A stretch of 64,000 bases of DNA from Ehretia macrophylla (GCA_037974665.1 CM075783.1:40251712-40315711); one strand, 5' to 3'. Counted from the stretch's first letter, positions 12,779 to 26,100 are shown. Numbers and translations are program-made. Notes: generated by a model not told the origin, from the letters alone.

Positions 12779-13633
12779 CTAAATACCATCATCATGAAAC
12801 TTAAAATCTGTGTTGCTTTCTTTAATCTTCTGAAACTGTTGGTCCTTCTGTTGAGCCTCTCGTAATTCAGACAACAAGGTCGATTGAACTTGTGTAGTGG
12901 CAAATAGTAACCCTTTTTGAGTCAATCGTGGTTTCCACAAGAATGCTTCTTCCAACAACTCCTGCACCTTAACTTCCAGTTTTGCCATGCTCACTTTCCT
13001 ACTTAAGGAATCTACAACTACATTTGCTTTACCGGGCACATAATTGATTGTGCAGTTATAATCACCCAAAAGCTCCATCCACCGCCTTTGCCTCATATTC
13101 AACTCTTTTTGTGAGAACAAGTATTTCAAGCTCTTGTGATCAGTAAACACCTCGAACTTGTTACCCCATAGATAGTGCCTCCATTTCTTGAGTGCAAACA
13201 CAATAGCCGCTAACTCCAAATCATACGTCGGGTAGTTCAATTCATACGGCTTCGGTTTCCTAGAAGCATACGCAATCACTCTACCATTTTGCATCAAAAC
13301 ACAACCCAGTCCTTCCTTCGAAGCATCGTTATAGATTACAAAACCTTGACTCCCTTCAGGCAATGCAAGAATAGGTGCGGTAGTCAATCTTTTCTTCAAT
13401 TCTTGGAAACTATTCTCACACTTGTCATCCCACACAAACTTTGTTTTCTTTTGAGTGAGCTTTGTAGGCGGTCCTGCGATCTTTGAGAAATCTTTCACGA
13501 ACCTCCGATAATAGCCGGCTAGACCAAGAAAACTCTGAACCTCCGTAACGTTTTTCGGCTTCTTCCAAGACATCACCGATTCTATCTTTGTTGGATCCAC
13601 AACTATTCCCTCTTGGGATATGATATGCCCCAA
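12779..13633 (-). pseudogene. E2 RNase H and RT C-terminal part
   Basis: 284 open codons begin within the RT thumb ([21 protein letters not shown]) and cover the RNase H domain, with [38 protein letters not shown] and [13 protein letters not shown] readable. The frame is the same as the preceding RT piece and the integrase; only stop codons separate them. RNase H removes the RNA strand during reverse transcription. Confidence 0.92.
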
Positions 13634-14344
13634 AAATGCAATCTACTGCAACCAAAATTCACATTTGCTAAACTTCGCATACAATTGATGCTCTCGAAGT
13701 TTCTACAGTACCAATCGCAGATGTTGTTCATGATCAGCCTCAGATTTTGAGTATACCAAAATATCATCAATGAAGATCACTACAAATTGGTCCAAGTAAG
13801 GTTGAAACACCCTGTGCATCAAGTCCATGAAAGCTGCAGGGGCATTAGTTAGCCCAAATGGTATCACCACATATTCATAATGCCCATATCTCATCCTGAA
13901 AGCCATTTTAGGCACATCTTCCTTTTTGATCCGCAACTGATAGTACCCTTGCCTCAAGTCGAGCTTCGAATACACTTTGGCTCTTTGAAGTTGATCAAAC
14001 AACTCGTCGATCAGTGGAAGTAGGTATTTATTCTTGATAGTCACTTGGTTCAATCCTCAGTAATCGATGCATAGCCTCAGCGTTTCGTTTTTCTTCTTTA
14101 CAAATAGGACTGGTGCACCCCACGGAGAAGAACTTGGTTGAACAAACCCCTTCTTCAACAATCCTTGCAATTGGTCCTTCAATTCTTGTAGCTCGGCTGG
14201 TGCCATATGATAGGGAGCTTTAGATATCGGCTGGGTGCTAGGCAGTAACTCTATAGTGAACTCGATCTCCCGATTTAGGGGTAAACCGAGCAATTCTTTT
14301 GGAAACACATCCGCATAGTCTTTGATCACTGGCATCTTCTCCAA
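13634..14344 (-). pseudogene. E2 reverse transcriptase, N-terminal and catalytic part
   Basis: The pieces 14344-14057 and 14053-13703 are in one frame. A TGA at 14054-14056 interrupts them, where the family has CGA (Arg) after LCIDY. The catalytic FIDD box is intact at 13763-13774. Two further TAG codons near 13700 and 13644 break the frame before RNase H. Relative to gag-protease the frame has shifted once between about 14345 and 14391. Confidence 0.92.
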
Positions 14345-14390
14345 CTTAGCTTTGTCCGATGGCTTGTTAATGAGGTAAGCTAAGTATCCA

Positions 14391-14900
14391 CTACACCTTT
14401 TTTCTCAAGGACTTCACTGCTTTCGTAGATGAAATGATGGAACTCCCGGTGAAATCTCTTCGACCCATTACCTCCAGTATTGGTTGACCAGGTATCCAGA
14501 ATGTTACAATTTTCGTCCGGCAATCTAGTTGGGCATGATGCTTTGCCAACCAGTCCATCCCTAAAATGACTTCATAGTCTCGAAAGGGTAATACAATAAG
14601 ATTGGCTGAGAATTCTCTATCTTTAATTTGGATTTTACATGCTTTACAAGCTGAGCTAGTAACAAGGTTAGAACCCATCGGAGTACCAACTTCTACTTTG
14701 TAAGGCAAACATACAACTTTCAGTTTCACACGTTGCACACATAAGGGGGTAATAAATAAATGAGTAGCACCTGGACCAATTAGCACCCTAACAGGTTGAT
14801 TCAGGATGAAGAATGTACCTTCAACAACAGCGGTCTCCTCTGGAAGCTCCTCGCACTCAATAGCATAAGCTCGAGCCTGAACTCTAGGAACTGGAGTCTT
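14391..14900 (-). pseudogene. E2 aspartic protease, active-site Asp lost
   Basis: The segment ELPEETAVVEGTFFILNQ precedes the active site at 14760-14777. This reads IGPGATH where chromoviral proteases have IDSGATH, so the catalytic aspartate codon is now glycine. [17 protein letters not shown] of the linker is intact further on. The frame ends at a stop near 14391, after which RT continues in another frame. Even if translated, this protease would be inactive. Confidence 0.87.
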
Positions 14901-15965
14901 GCCTCTACCAGCTGGTTTAACCTGATTTTGTCCTGCTTGCCATTTAGGGCAATCTTTGATCTGATGCTGATCATTGCCACACCGCACACATCGTCCTGAC
15001 TTCTTCCAGCACTGGGCCTCAGTATGCCCCTTCTTGTCACAGTAAGAACAGTTGATAGACTAAGTAGCAGGTGAACTACCTGTGGATCCACGAGTAGAAG
15101 AGGCTAATGGCGCTTTAGTCGGGCCACAGTTATTAACTGGTCTGTTTTGGCTCTGGCCCTAACTACGACTCTGGCTCTGGAATTTTCTCTATTGACCGGG
15201 AGGCTGGTATGGTTTCTTGTTCGGCTGGCTTGAACCGGCTCTATCAAGTTTTCTCTTCTCAACTTGGGAAGCAGCAGCAAAGAGAGCAGAATAGGTATCG
15301 AAGTCATGCGAAGCCAACTGGTCCTGAATTTCTGGCCTCAATCCAGTCATAAATTTCCACATCTTCGCCTCAGGAGTACTGACCATGTATTGAGCATAGC
15401 GGGACAGTCGGTCAAAACGAGCCTCGTACTGGGCCATCGTCATGTTACCTTAGTTCAAGTGCATGAATTCCTCAATCCGCCTCTGCTTGGAAACTGCAGG
15501 TACATATTTCTCCTTGAATGCCTTAACAAAATTACCCCACAAGCGAGGGGTATGATCAGTTTCCCATAGTGCCTCCACAGTGTGCCACCAATGCTCAGCA
15601 TCCCCGTGCAACAGAAACACCGCAAACTCCACTTTTTCTTCATCAGTATAATCAAGTGGCCTGAAAATTCTCTCGATCTCAGACAGCCAAGCCTCTGCTT
15701 TCTCATCATCAGCTTCCCCGTGAAATTTAGACGGGCAAAAGTCAAGGAACTCCCTCATTCTGCTATGTCTCCCATGGTTACCATCATTCATGTTGTTGTT
15801 GTTGTTTGCTTCACGTGCATCTTGACTTTCCATCACTCGCGACACGCAATCCATGGCATTTGCCATCATATTAAACATAGCCATGCCGGGATTAGTTCGA
15901 TAGGCATCTCCGGTCTTTTGGGGCTCACCGCTCCTATTAGTAGTGCGGGTACTAGGGCCAGCCAT
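14901..15965 (-). pseudogene. gag: E2 gag (capsid-nucleocapsid), broken
   Basis: The frame starts with ATG at 15965-15963 (MAGPSTRTT) and continues through a capsid region with LDYTDEEKVEFAVFLL and KFMTGLRPEIQ. It is cut by TAA near 15447 and TAG near 15186 and 15060, all in one frame. Two zinc knuckles at 14949-15050 (CSYCDKKGHTEAQC and CVRCGNDQHQIKDC) retain all cysteines and histidines. An Asn-rich run (NNNNNM) lies between the N-terminus and capsid. Gag would form the element's particle. Confidence 0.92.
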
Positions 15966-16218
15966 CTATAGGCACAGATTACGATGCACAATTTATTGAA
16001 ATACGACAGGACAAGAATTTAATGCATAAGATATGCAACATATAATTTTACATAAACACATAGCTCTAGACACAGTTAAGACAAGTTAATCACATAAGCA
16101 CATAGAACATAGAAGGCACAATTAACATTATCACACAATAACATATAGACAAATCATCCTAATAATCTTAGGGTTTCTACCCATGGTCTGAGAGTTAAAC
16201 CCGGCTTAAGCAATCTAA

Positions 16219-16230
16219 GCTCTGATAACA
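16219..16230 (-). other. E2 primer binding site, variant
   Basis: Read on the minus strand, TGTTATCAGAGC differs from the usual tRNA-iMet site at one base and lies 14 bases from the LTR end. Confidence 0.75.
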
Positions 16231-16957
16231 TTCTATCTATAAGGTGTCACGCCCCAACCCAGCCTATAAAGGTTAGACTATGGTGTGATCTAAACATTCA
16301 AGTCATATCTCGTACTTAATCGTTCATGAAAGTTTAACACTTAACGTTTTAGCCTAAACTCCACAATTTTTCAAAAAATCGACAGCATAACAGCTGTAAT
16401 TGGGCTCTTTGGTTTGACCTAATTCTCTAAATGCCTCAAAATTTCCAATCTCAATTTCATTTCCAACTAAGATTACTATTTACCATCAATTGAAACGCCT
16501 ACCAATTATCTCGAAGTCTCGTTTGATTAATAACCTAGCATGATAATATGTCTCGTTTGTTTGTTAATCCTTGTTACAAACGTACCTGTTGATCTTAGCT
16601 TATCAATGAGTACCTGCTTAAGATTGGATAGGTTCATTTTACTTAATCCTTACCTGATACTTCATAACCCTATGATAGATACTAGCCAATAACAACAGCA
16701 AAACGACCATAGTAGTGTCTGTCTAGTTATTATCAATACAATCCAAAATTAGACCCGAAATTACAACGGGGGTCGTTTACAATACAACAACAAGAAAAAT
16801 AAGAAACGAAATAGTCTTCAAGCAATATATTGTTCACAAAATGGCCATAGTCAAGCAAGGCACGTAGGGCAAGCAATCATTCCAAGGAATCATCATTAGG
16901 CACGTCGTCCTCGGGTACCTATTCTTGGTCTTCTTCACCTGAGATGATAAAAGATGG

Positions 16958-16975
16958 TGAGTCCTTATGAACTCA
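16958..16975 (-). repeat. LTR hairpin box, E2 right LTR
   Basis: On the minus strand CCTCGCTGAG opens an inverted repeat with arms TGAGT and ACTCA around TCATAAGG, about 715 bp before the LTR end. Confidence 0.55.
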
Positions 16976-17877
16976 GCGAGGGGGAACGAGAAATAAGTTT
17001 TGAAACTCATTTTCCGGTTCAACTTATGAAAACCCTTTTTGCAAGCATGAATATATTACAAGTAAGTACATAACGTAATGTAAAAGTAAAGGAACACAAT
17101 TACCCGTCTTTCCTCCCTGAGGTCCTCTAGGAACCAAGCGAGAGTACTTATACACATAGTGAAAAAGATATGGTAAACTTTTGCTCTCAGTTCAATTCCA
17201 GTATCAGTTGTTGCGGCTGGCTTTAGTTCATCCCCTTATCATGCCAAATGGGTGTTGTGACACCCCGATCCCTCTCGAGACCGGGAGTTCTATCAACCAA
17301 ACTAATCACAACCCAAACCAAACCCGGGCAAAATTTTCATGGAAAACGGACGGAGTCTCCCCTGTTTATAGGCAAAATATAAAACCTGTAATAGCATATA
17401 AACGGACCACCTCCGTGTCCAACCATACAAAACTTCCTCAAGGCCATCCGAGCCTCGGTTCTCAACAATTTAAACTCAGCAAATATACATACATTTCCAA
17501 CTTTCAAACTAGCCTATCTCTTTTCATTTTTGACAAGCACATTCAATCTAGACAGTTAAATCATACTAAGCTACTGCATAAAATAAACTATCATGCCATT
17601 CTAACTCTTTTCCTCTAGACATTACAATCATACATTGAAATTAAGCTACATTAGCTAAATACACAATCTAACTTATTAAACAACTTCAACAATCTAAAGA
17701 AACTTATATTACAATCCTTTTGACATTAAATACATATAATACATAAAAGCATACATCTTTACAGCTTTGACAACTCAAGTCACACAGGCACGCAAGACAA
17801 CTCTTCAAACACGGACTTCCACGAAATCACGAACTTCCCAGCTAACATGGCATTTCCTGAAATGTGGTGGTGAGGAG

Positions 17878-17902
17878 TGAGTATACTCAACACGTATACT
17901 CA
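17878..17902 (-). repeat. LTR hairpin box, S1
   Basis: Perfect 9-base arms TGAGTATAC and GTATACTCA, next to CCCTCAC on the minus strand, about 640 bp before the LTR end. Confidence 0.65.
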
Positions 17903-18410
17903 GTGAGGGCGAGACAGATATCGAATTGGAGAGAAAGAAGATCGTGCAATGCAAATAGTAGAGTTAAGCAATACAATCAATAAAAGGCATTCAATATAAA
18001 CAACAATACAATAAACAATTAAAGAAAGCATTAACACAACCAATCAAAGCTATACCACACTTTGAAGGCTATGGTTCACTCGAGCGAGTAATGTACCGAT
18101 CACGATTCCGATGACTTTAACGATGACGCGCCGGCCCAAACCACCTTATAACACCAGTTTGGAATACCCCGGAAGTATCCATCAACCTACGACCCAAAAC
18201 TCCCTGGGAGGCAACCCAAGCGAGAAAAGGGAATAGCAGCGGAGCTAGAGCAACCAACACTGGCAACCCAAGGCTACTCAGAGAGGCCCATCACTCACGC
18301 GCGAGACACTATGCAATGCAGACTCGATACAAGGCGATAAACGAGCGATAAACAAGATATCAAGCATTCTTAACAATGGATAGACATTTCAATCAACAAC
18401 CAACTCTAAC

Positions 18411-18466
18411 AAGCGGAATAAGCATTAGCAAGCATAACAAGCATTAATAAGCATTAACAAGCATTC
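18411..18466. repeat. Short AAGCATTAA-type repeats in S1
   Basis: About five imperfect units of AAGCATTAAC or AAGCATTAAT in a row; low complexity. Confidence 0.6.
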
Positions 18467-21400
18467 TATTAGCAATATAATCATGAAACACACAAAATCA
18501 CCAAAAATGCCCCAACCTTCAAAACGCCACTACTTTCAAACAAGCCACGAGTCTTGGAAACCAACTTCACCAATCCTCCTAGGTCACTATAAGGCACGTC
18601 TAGAGACTCTGAAACCCTACTTAACCCTAGAATTCGTGCAAAGCCCAGTTTTCCCCCTTTGCTCGTTTGAACTATTACTATGCCAACCAAACACCCAACC
18701 AACACCACGACTGCACCAAAAGTGCTTCCATGGGCTCCCGAAACAATGCCATCAAGCAAAAGGAGAAAACGCTAAAGTCGACCTAAACGACCCCGACTTT
18801 CACTAAGCCGTTTTTCTCCGTTTTTCCATTACACATTCCAATTAAACCACACATTTAGGCATTCTAGCATACCTAGCACATTTCTACATCAACAGACAGC
18901 ATAACGGGGCAACTTCAACGTTTCAAGTGTTTACTATTCTCTAATTACTATTCATTAATCAATTTAAATTGCAATCTCAACATTTAACCGCATAAAATGT
19001 TAAAAAGCTATAAATACATGTTCTACAATCAACAAGGAACATTATTTAAGCAACAAAACAATTAAAACAACAATCTACGCATAAAATCTAAAAATCAAAG
19101 TTTAGATACAAAATTTTCAAATGCGCAAATAAGCATGAAACCCTCACCTCAGACGCTCCTAGACGCTAGGAAAACCTCGTAGAGTGCCTCGGAAACCACC
19201 CCGTGGAAGCCCTCGCGAAGAAATAAAGATTTGAAGTTGAATTTTCTTTTTTTTTCTTCTCCTTATTTTTCGGCCATGGCTGCTCTGTTTTTTTCAGCTT
19301 TCTTTTTTGTTGTTTTGTGTTATTTTAAGCTATTTAAAAGATAATAATGGTCAAAGGTCAAGCCCCCTTGGTCAAACCACTTAAGAATTGGTCAAATAAG
19401 CTTATTTTATGCGTTTTAAAGCTAAAACAACTAACATAAATCCAATTCTAATTAAATACAACTTAAAACACTAAAATTAAAACATTAAATACTAGTTTTC
19501 ATTATTTGTTGAGGACTAGAATTCATTTCCTAACTATCTCTCTCGAAATGCTATGCACTTTGCGACAATAAAAGAATAACGATTAAATCTCAAAGAATTT
19601 AAGAAATATATCATTTTTGGAAAGCATCATAATTTAAAATTTACTCCGGTTCGGAGCTACTTTTCATTTAAGTGAAATCCGAGCATTTTAATGCAAAACA
19701 ACCAAAACCGATTATTAAAATAATCAAAACAATCAAGGTAATCAATATTCATTTAAAATAATTAATTTAACTATTTCTAGAACATTTTAAAGAATTATGA
19801 AGTTAATGTTAAGTTACAAATGAACAAATAAATATAAACATGAAATCAAGTGCAATTAAATATTAACATTTAAGATGACACTTAATTAATCACAAGAGAA
19901 TAAATTCGATTACTACATTTATTAGAAATAGGCAATAATCTTTTAATCAATTAATATAAATCCTTTTCGAATTCTTCTAAAAGAAATAGCAAAACAGTGA
20001 AAATTAGATGATTTAACTAATTAAACATTTAATCAAATGCAGTCAAGTGCAATTAAATGCATGCCGGGTTCGGGTTATCACAGGTGTACTCCGGATGTAC
20101 CCCGAAATCCTACAACCCAACTCTCCGAGGAAATCTAGCCCCCAAGCGAGAGAGTGAATTGGACAATGGTAGTCATAGTTGCACCGGCAAGCCCGATGCC
20201 TCCTGGTGTGCATGAACGCTACCACGCCAGAATGAAAGGTTGCAACCTTGTATGCAATACACATTTATGACATGTAATATATCACATTAGGAGGACAACA
20301 AAGTATGTTGCCTCCGAACATTCATAAGATTGCACATTGACAAGTAAACAAGCGAGGCACGACATGACAGGCAATTTCACTTATAAAGCACATGGAGTTA
20401 TATGAATATTAAACGGGCAGCCATGTAACGCATGTAAATCAAGTCATATAACTCCTTTCAAAGTTCACGTAATCAAATAATAAGATTATTCATCATTCAA
20501 CGACATCTACGTGGGACCGGGTGCAAGAAAGGCCTACTAGTCAACATGTAATCATCGAAATCACGTTTAGGGCTACAAGGGAAACTATGGGCAGCCTACT
20601 AATTTCATAATCGAACATGATATTCATAGGATCAACGCTTAGCGAGTTTTTCCTAGCCATTAGGGTTTCATTTCATGCTCACCCGTGCGATTGAGCCCTA
20701 AGTTGTCACATAATTAAACTCAAGCCGTGCATTGATTATTTCAACACCCTCAAGAATTCAAAATAGTCAACACAACATCCAAATGCCACAATCCCAAGCA
20801 TTTAATACAACAAGAGAAGCTACAATAATTTTTCTAAGCATATCAATAGGTGAAACCCTCACTGCAATGGACTGTTTTCTCACAATCAGTGAGACAAGCA
20901 AATAATCTCCAATTCCAGTGAACAAGATTTCAAAATTAAAGCTTAAGGAGTGAACTAAATTCAGAAACAAACCTATCATCATTTGGAGTTTGGGTTCAAG
21001 AGTTATAGCCAAAATAGTGAGACTACACAAAACTGTCCAGATTTGCACACATTTCAATACTTGCCGTTTTTTAGGGCCTTAGGGTCAGATTTAGCCTTAG
21101 TCTATTTCTGAAAAAAATGTCCAGAACTGAAAAATATAGCTTCACACCAAATTTTATGCATTTTTTATATCATTTACTAAGTCAAAACGGGTTCATTCTA
21201 CAAGGTCAGTAAATCTGCCAAAACCTGCTTCATTTTTCCAGACTTTCCAGATTTGGACACATTTTGATATTTTGCCATTTTGAGGACCTTATCGTGAAAA
21301 TTAGCTTTGGCCTATTTATGTGAAAAATTCTCATAACCGGAAAAACTAGTTACCTACCAATTTTCACGCATTTTCAACTCTTTTACCTGGTCAAAATCAC

Positions 21401-21779
21401 CTCGCACCAACAAGGCAGAAGGCTGTTACATACCCGATTTCATCTATCATCACATTCTAGCCAAAAATCTTGCCATGCATGTTTACAAAAACTCATGAAC
21501 ACACATATATCACAAGTACAGAAGTAAAGATAGACATTTAAGGGCATGCATGTGGTTTTTGAAAGATTTTCAAGAAGTTTTAGCCCTCACCTTAGCAAGA
21601 CAACAAAGAAGATGCTCAAACTCTTGGTGAAGCAAAAAGTTGATCTTTTTCCTTGCTTAGCCAAGAGACCACTTGGGATTTCTCTAATTTCCTAGCTAAG
21701 TTACTATGTTCTTAGTAGGTGCATGTGGTTAGAGCAAGAAGAAAACAAAATGGGAGCTAACAAACTCACCTAAGCCGAA

Positions 21780-22115
21780 ATGGATGTGCTAAAGGCTTGC
21801 ATGTGTGCTTCTTTGCTCCTAGTTTTGCTTGGTCGAGATCCTAAGCTTCTTGCATGTCTTGATGAACCATTGAGTGATGAAGTTAAGCTATGGAGTGTAG
21901 AAACTCAGCCAAGGCCGAGAGAAAGAGAGAAGAATGAGAGGGAGAGAGAAGAAATGAGAGGAAAAAAGAAGAATGAAAGAAAAATGAAAAGCCTTGAAGA
22001 GATTGATGCATATGTCGGCCTAGGGCCTTGCAAATTCAGATTTTGTGTCTTCAAGAAGCATCATTTGAAGTGTCTAGCATGGACAAGGAGCTTGTGTCGA
22101 GATTTGGAGCTTTGA
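21780..22115 (+). other. Small ORF in E2 right LTR, antisense to the element
   Basis: This is the counterpart of 10524-10811, with 111 codons and the same ATG and hydrophobic start. An extra base near 22025 changes the frame, so the C-terminus differs from the left copy (FRFCVFKKHHLKC instead of PNSDFVSSRSII). The unequal ends argue against selection for a protein. Confidence 0.2.
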
Positions 22116-22664
22116 GGAGGGTTTTGAGCTAATTTTTTATTGCTTTGTGTCATAGAATTGTCATAGAATGTTTAGGAATATAGTTTGAAATTAAAATGCA
22201 TGGACAATGGCTCCTAGTGGTCGGCCAAGGGTGTGTTAAAATCTAAATTTTTGTCTTGGTTGAGCAATAATTAATTGTGTGTTTGGGATATGCAAAGAAT
22301 AAAGAATGTCTAGCTTTTTTGTGAGATTTTATCTTCTAGTGGGTTGAATTAGCAATTTAATATTAGTTAGTGGAGTTTGTAGGATTAATTAATGATCTAG
22401 TGCTTCGTGTAAGATGCTTTCTTGATTAACCTATGGGCACGCTTTCCTAGGTTTAGGGCACGCACTACAACGTAAAGCACGAACTACGAGACGAATGCAT
22501 GTTTCCCAAGTAAATGCACGCAATCCTAAATGAATGCACGTAATTCAATGCAAGGCACGCAAAATGAAACATGACTCTTAAACCTAGGTCAATGCACGTA
22601 AATCTAGGTTAGGGCACACGAATCGAGGTATCGCACGCAAATCGAGGTCGAGCCTCACAAGGTA

Positions 22665-23159
22665 CCTCGGGTGCGTGAGTTTATGGGAGTCACAAGAAGG
22701 CTGTTATGATCGTGATGGCGTTTGGAGCTACACCAACTAGTATATCCTTTATTGAATGGTCATTGTAAATTATGTGATGATAGTATTATTGATGTTATTG
22801 TGTGTTTACTTGCTCAAAGGATCATTTTCCAAGGAGTATAGTGAATACTGTTAGAGATCTATCGGATCCTCACTGGGCTTATTTTATATAAGCTCACTAT
22901 CTATTATTGCGTGCTTACAAGTGTTGTAGAGTAGGACTATGGGTACGTACCTCCTGAAGAGGAAAATGTGCCTTACGTGGATGAGTCTTATGTTCCAGAG
23001 TCCTATCCTTGATGTTTGATGTGTTGAACACCATATTATCTTGTATATTATCTAGTTAACTTTTATATGTTTTGTAGTTTATAATGTATAAGATGTTGAA
23101 AAGATAATGAATTAGTTGATGCTATCTTAGTAGTCTTTCTTTTGTCTATGTATAGGTTG
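22665..23159 (+). repeat. E1 3' LTR, part 2
   Basis: It resumes CCTCGGGTGCGTGA after the E2 duplication, matches 386-879 of the 5' LTR, and stops in GGTTG, where S2 begins. Confidence 0.93.
22874..22896 (+). repeat. LTR hairpin box, E1 3' LTR
   Basis: Identical to the copy at 593-615: TGGGCTTAT and ATAAGCTCA after CCTCACTG. Confidence 0.6.
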
Positions 23160-26100
23160 TGTGAGACCCCGATCCCGAATTTATGTGCAAATACTTGTTT
23201 AATTGTTATTTACGTGCATTTGATTATTTAAATTGTAAATTACATGCTTTTACTTGCTTAAATTGATTATTTGTCACATAATGTATAATTTCATGTTTAT
23301 TTCTTTTATTACATGAAATATGTGCATTCATATTATTTTCATAAGAATTTTTAGTGAGAATTGCATTTAAAGTGTTTTAAGTTCTATTTATTGATCTTTC
23401 TCCTAAAATTTTTAAAACTAGTCTTTTAAACATTTTAAAAACTAGTCTACCATTATATTTTGATTATTGGTTTAGAAAAAAATTGAATTTGCAACAAAAT
23501 ATGAGATTAAAGTTGAGTTTTAGCGTGTTAAAATAACGTTTTTAAAGCAAATAGTGATTTTCCACTCTCATATATTATCCTTTGATCCTTTGACTTCATT
23601 TTAACACCCTACAACTTCAAAATATGCCAAAAAACACTCCAAATCAGCCACCAAACCCTTATTACGGGAATACTAAATTTTATGCAATTTTGGCTCTTTA
23701 AAGGTGTAAATGAAGGAGTTGGAAGCTCAAATTGCATATCCGGACTCATCTTGGCGTCCTCTATCTTTCTACCATTCGTTTTTCGCATTTCAGAACAAAA
23801 ACTTTGTGAGGAATTTTTTTTCATTTTCATGGAGTTTTAAAGTTTATGTTCGATTTTGCAATTTTCGGATTTTGCAATTAATGTGCCATAACATGCTTGA
23901 TTCTTATTCTATATAGTATTATTACATACTAGAGACCTTGTATATGCATTGGTATAGCTTGAAAATAATTTTTTGACAAGATTTCACATATAGAAGATGA
24001 TGAATAGTAAAAAATGTGAATAGTAAATTCTTGTGTTTTAGCTTAATTTATTGCTTCAAATATGCTTAAATAAGTATGTAGAGCAAACTTTTGAAATTAG
24101 TTAGCTTCTTGATTGGTTAGAAATGCAAAATTCAACTTAGAGAATATGATGAATAGTGGTAAACTAGGGTTCCGAAAAAAAGTTACAATTTAATTCGATT
24201 TGAGGCTTCTAATAGTTGTGAATTAGGTCATTGAGCATGGAAAAAAAATTCGTTATACTTGCCATGTGAAAATTTTGAAAATTTTGATCAAAATAGGCTA
24301 CTTTAATTGGGAATTTCGGGATTAACTTGAATCCGGGTACGCTTTGAGGTTATGGTTAGTCTTTATTAAGTATTGAAGCCTTAGAAGTGCCTTCGTTTCG
24401 CTTGTTTGGATTCCGGAATTGGTACTTGTAGTATACACGCACAAAGAGAAAATCGAAGATTTAATGGTAAACGAGGTTTAACGGGTGAACTCGAGGGTCT
24501 TTGGGGTGCCATAAGGTGTGGTTTGAATGAGAGGATAACTCGTTTGGGAATCTTGAACCTTGCCTTTCAGTTTGGAGCTTAATAGCAAAGATTGACAAAG
24601 GGGTTTCGGGTTGAAAGTGAATCCAGGTGCGTTCGGGCATTAGGGCTAGTGTCTAGTAAGTGAGAAGGTGCTAGAAATGTATTCGCTTCGCTTAATTGAG
24701 CTCCAATTAGAGTACTTGTAGTGTAATGCATAAAGAGGTAAATTTGGACTTTTGGGGTAATTGTACTTTAAAGTGAGATTTCAAGGGCTTAAATGGTGCC
24801 ATAAAGTGTCATTAGAGATGTAGTATAGTTAGATTTGAGGTTCATTATCTTGTGTGAAGATTAGAATCTAATTTGTAAGCATTTTGAAGGAATTTTGTTA
24901 GAGTTTATGTAAATTAGTTGAGCTTATTGCATGATTAGCTATTTGAGTTATTATAATTGTTATATTTGTCTATTGAGTGAGTTATAAATTGTAATTTGGG
25001 TGAATAAGCATGATAATAATTCTAGGTCATGTTTATAGTTGGATTATGTTTAAGTATTAAGTGTGTTTGTATAGAAAGTATATCTTTTTGAGTGAGATCT
25101 TATGAGTTAAGTATTTGTGAATATGTCTAAAGGAGGTACAATCTTTGCTTGCTAAGTTATTGCTAAAGAAAATCAGCCCATGCATGCAAGAAATTCAATT
25201 AAAAACGTTGAGAACTTAATGTGTGTGTGTGTTCAACTGTGGCTGTCCAGATTTTTCAGCAAAATTGAGGCAACTTCGAGCTTAAAACTGTATTAATTGG
25301 AGAAGGATTAGGGGTTGCATTATATACCGTTAGAAAGCCTTACGAGTCTAGTTTCTACAGCTTTTTACGGTGCATTAATCAGAGTTGTCTAGAGCAAGTT
25401 ATGATCATTTTGGTGAGATGTGTCAGAAATGCCCTGTTACACGAGAATCTGAATTTTGTTGTTATTTTGCTATAGTAATGATATAATTCATTTCTAATTG
25501 GATGTATTCGATCAAGACCTTATTTTGTAGTGTCCTTGAATGATTAATAACGTAATGGGGCTCTTATAGTTATGTTGTTTTCATGAATTGTAATTGAAAT
25601 CTAATTGCTAGTAAAGTTAATTTAAATTGAAAGCTATTCTATTCGACTGTGAATGAGAAATACTAGTAGAGTTGTGATGGTCACCACCTTTAGACATAGG
25701 TAATGTTTCTATATATGCTAAACAATTCAATTGTTAGAATTAGTTGTTATTATCAATGTGCAACTAGTGAACACTTAGAAAGGTCAAGTAAACTATGTGG
25801 AAGAATGTGTTTAATGCTTTTTGAAACTACATGTAAGGTTAATTGTAAGTTGATAGTTGTCTATTATATATTAAATGTAATTAACTTAAGTTAATACTAC
25901 TAGTGATATGTTAGAATCTTAGCTTGAAGTATAGTTATTTTACAAAAATAGTATGTTAGTTATTAAATGGTTGATAGTTAACTTTTCTATTAGTTGATAA
26001 ATGCATTTCTTTCCCTATGTGCTAATGTTGGGCTATCTTCATAGAGACATTACTAACTATTGTAAGTAAAGTAGAATATGAATTAGAAGTTCATTAAAGT

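Larger units (their letters stand above)
17256..20082 (-). mobile_element. S1: solo gypsy-type LTR inside the E2 LTR
   Basis: The segment starts TGTGACACCCCGATCCC and ends GGGTTATCACA on the plus strand. GGTGT is duplicated at 17251-17255 and 20083-20087. The interrupted E2 LTR reads through as GGGTGTACTCCGG in the left copy. There is no primer site, coding region or second LTR, so it is a 2.83-kb solo LTR, as left by recombination between two LTRs. The minus orientation is inferred from the hairpin box and end sequences. It carries no supported gene. Confidence 0.93.
7839..22659 (-). mobile_element. E2: Tekay/Del-type Ty3/gypsy element nested in the E1 LTR
   Basis: Two related LTRs (7839-11412 and 16245-22659) flank a minus-strand gag-pol. 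The ends are TGTCACGCCCC on the left and CCTCACA on the right. AGGTA is duplicated at 7834-7838 and 22660-22664, exactly where the E1 LTR sequence breaks and resumes. The right LTR is longer only because it contains solo LTR S1. This family differs from E1 in LTR sequence and gag. Its polyprotein has stops and one frameshift, so it is defective, but the complete structure with both LTRs is retained. Confidence 0.95.
16245..22659 (-). repeat. E2 5' LTR (right copy), split by solo LTR S1
   Basis: It matches the left LTR from TGTCACGCCCC to CCTCACA. Sequence 17256-20082 is an inserted solo LTR plus target duplication. Without it the length is about 3.58 kb, equal to the left copy. Confidence 0.94.

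Noticed and set aside
13289-13486. Plus-strand frames inside E2 pol
   Set aside because: Shadows of the minus-strand RNase H and RT frames.
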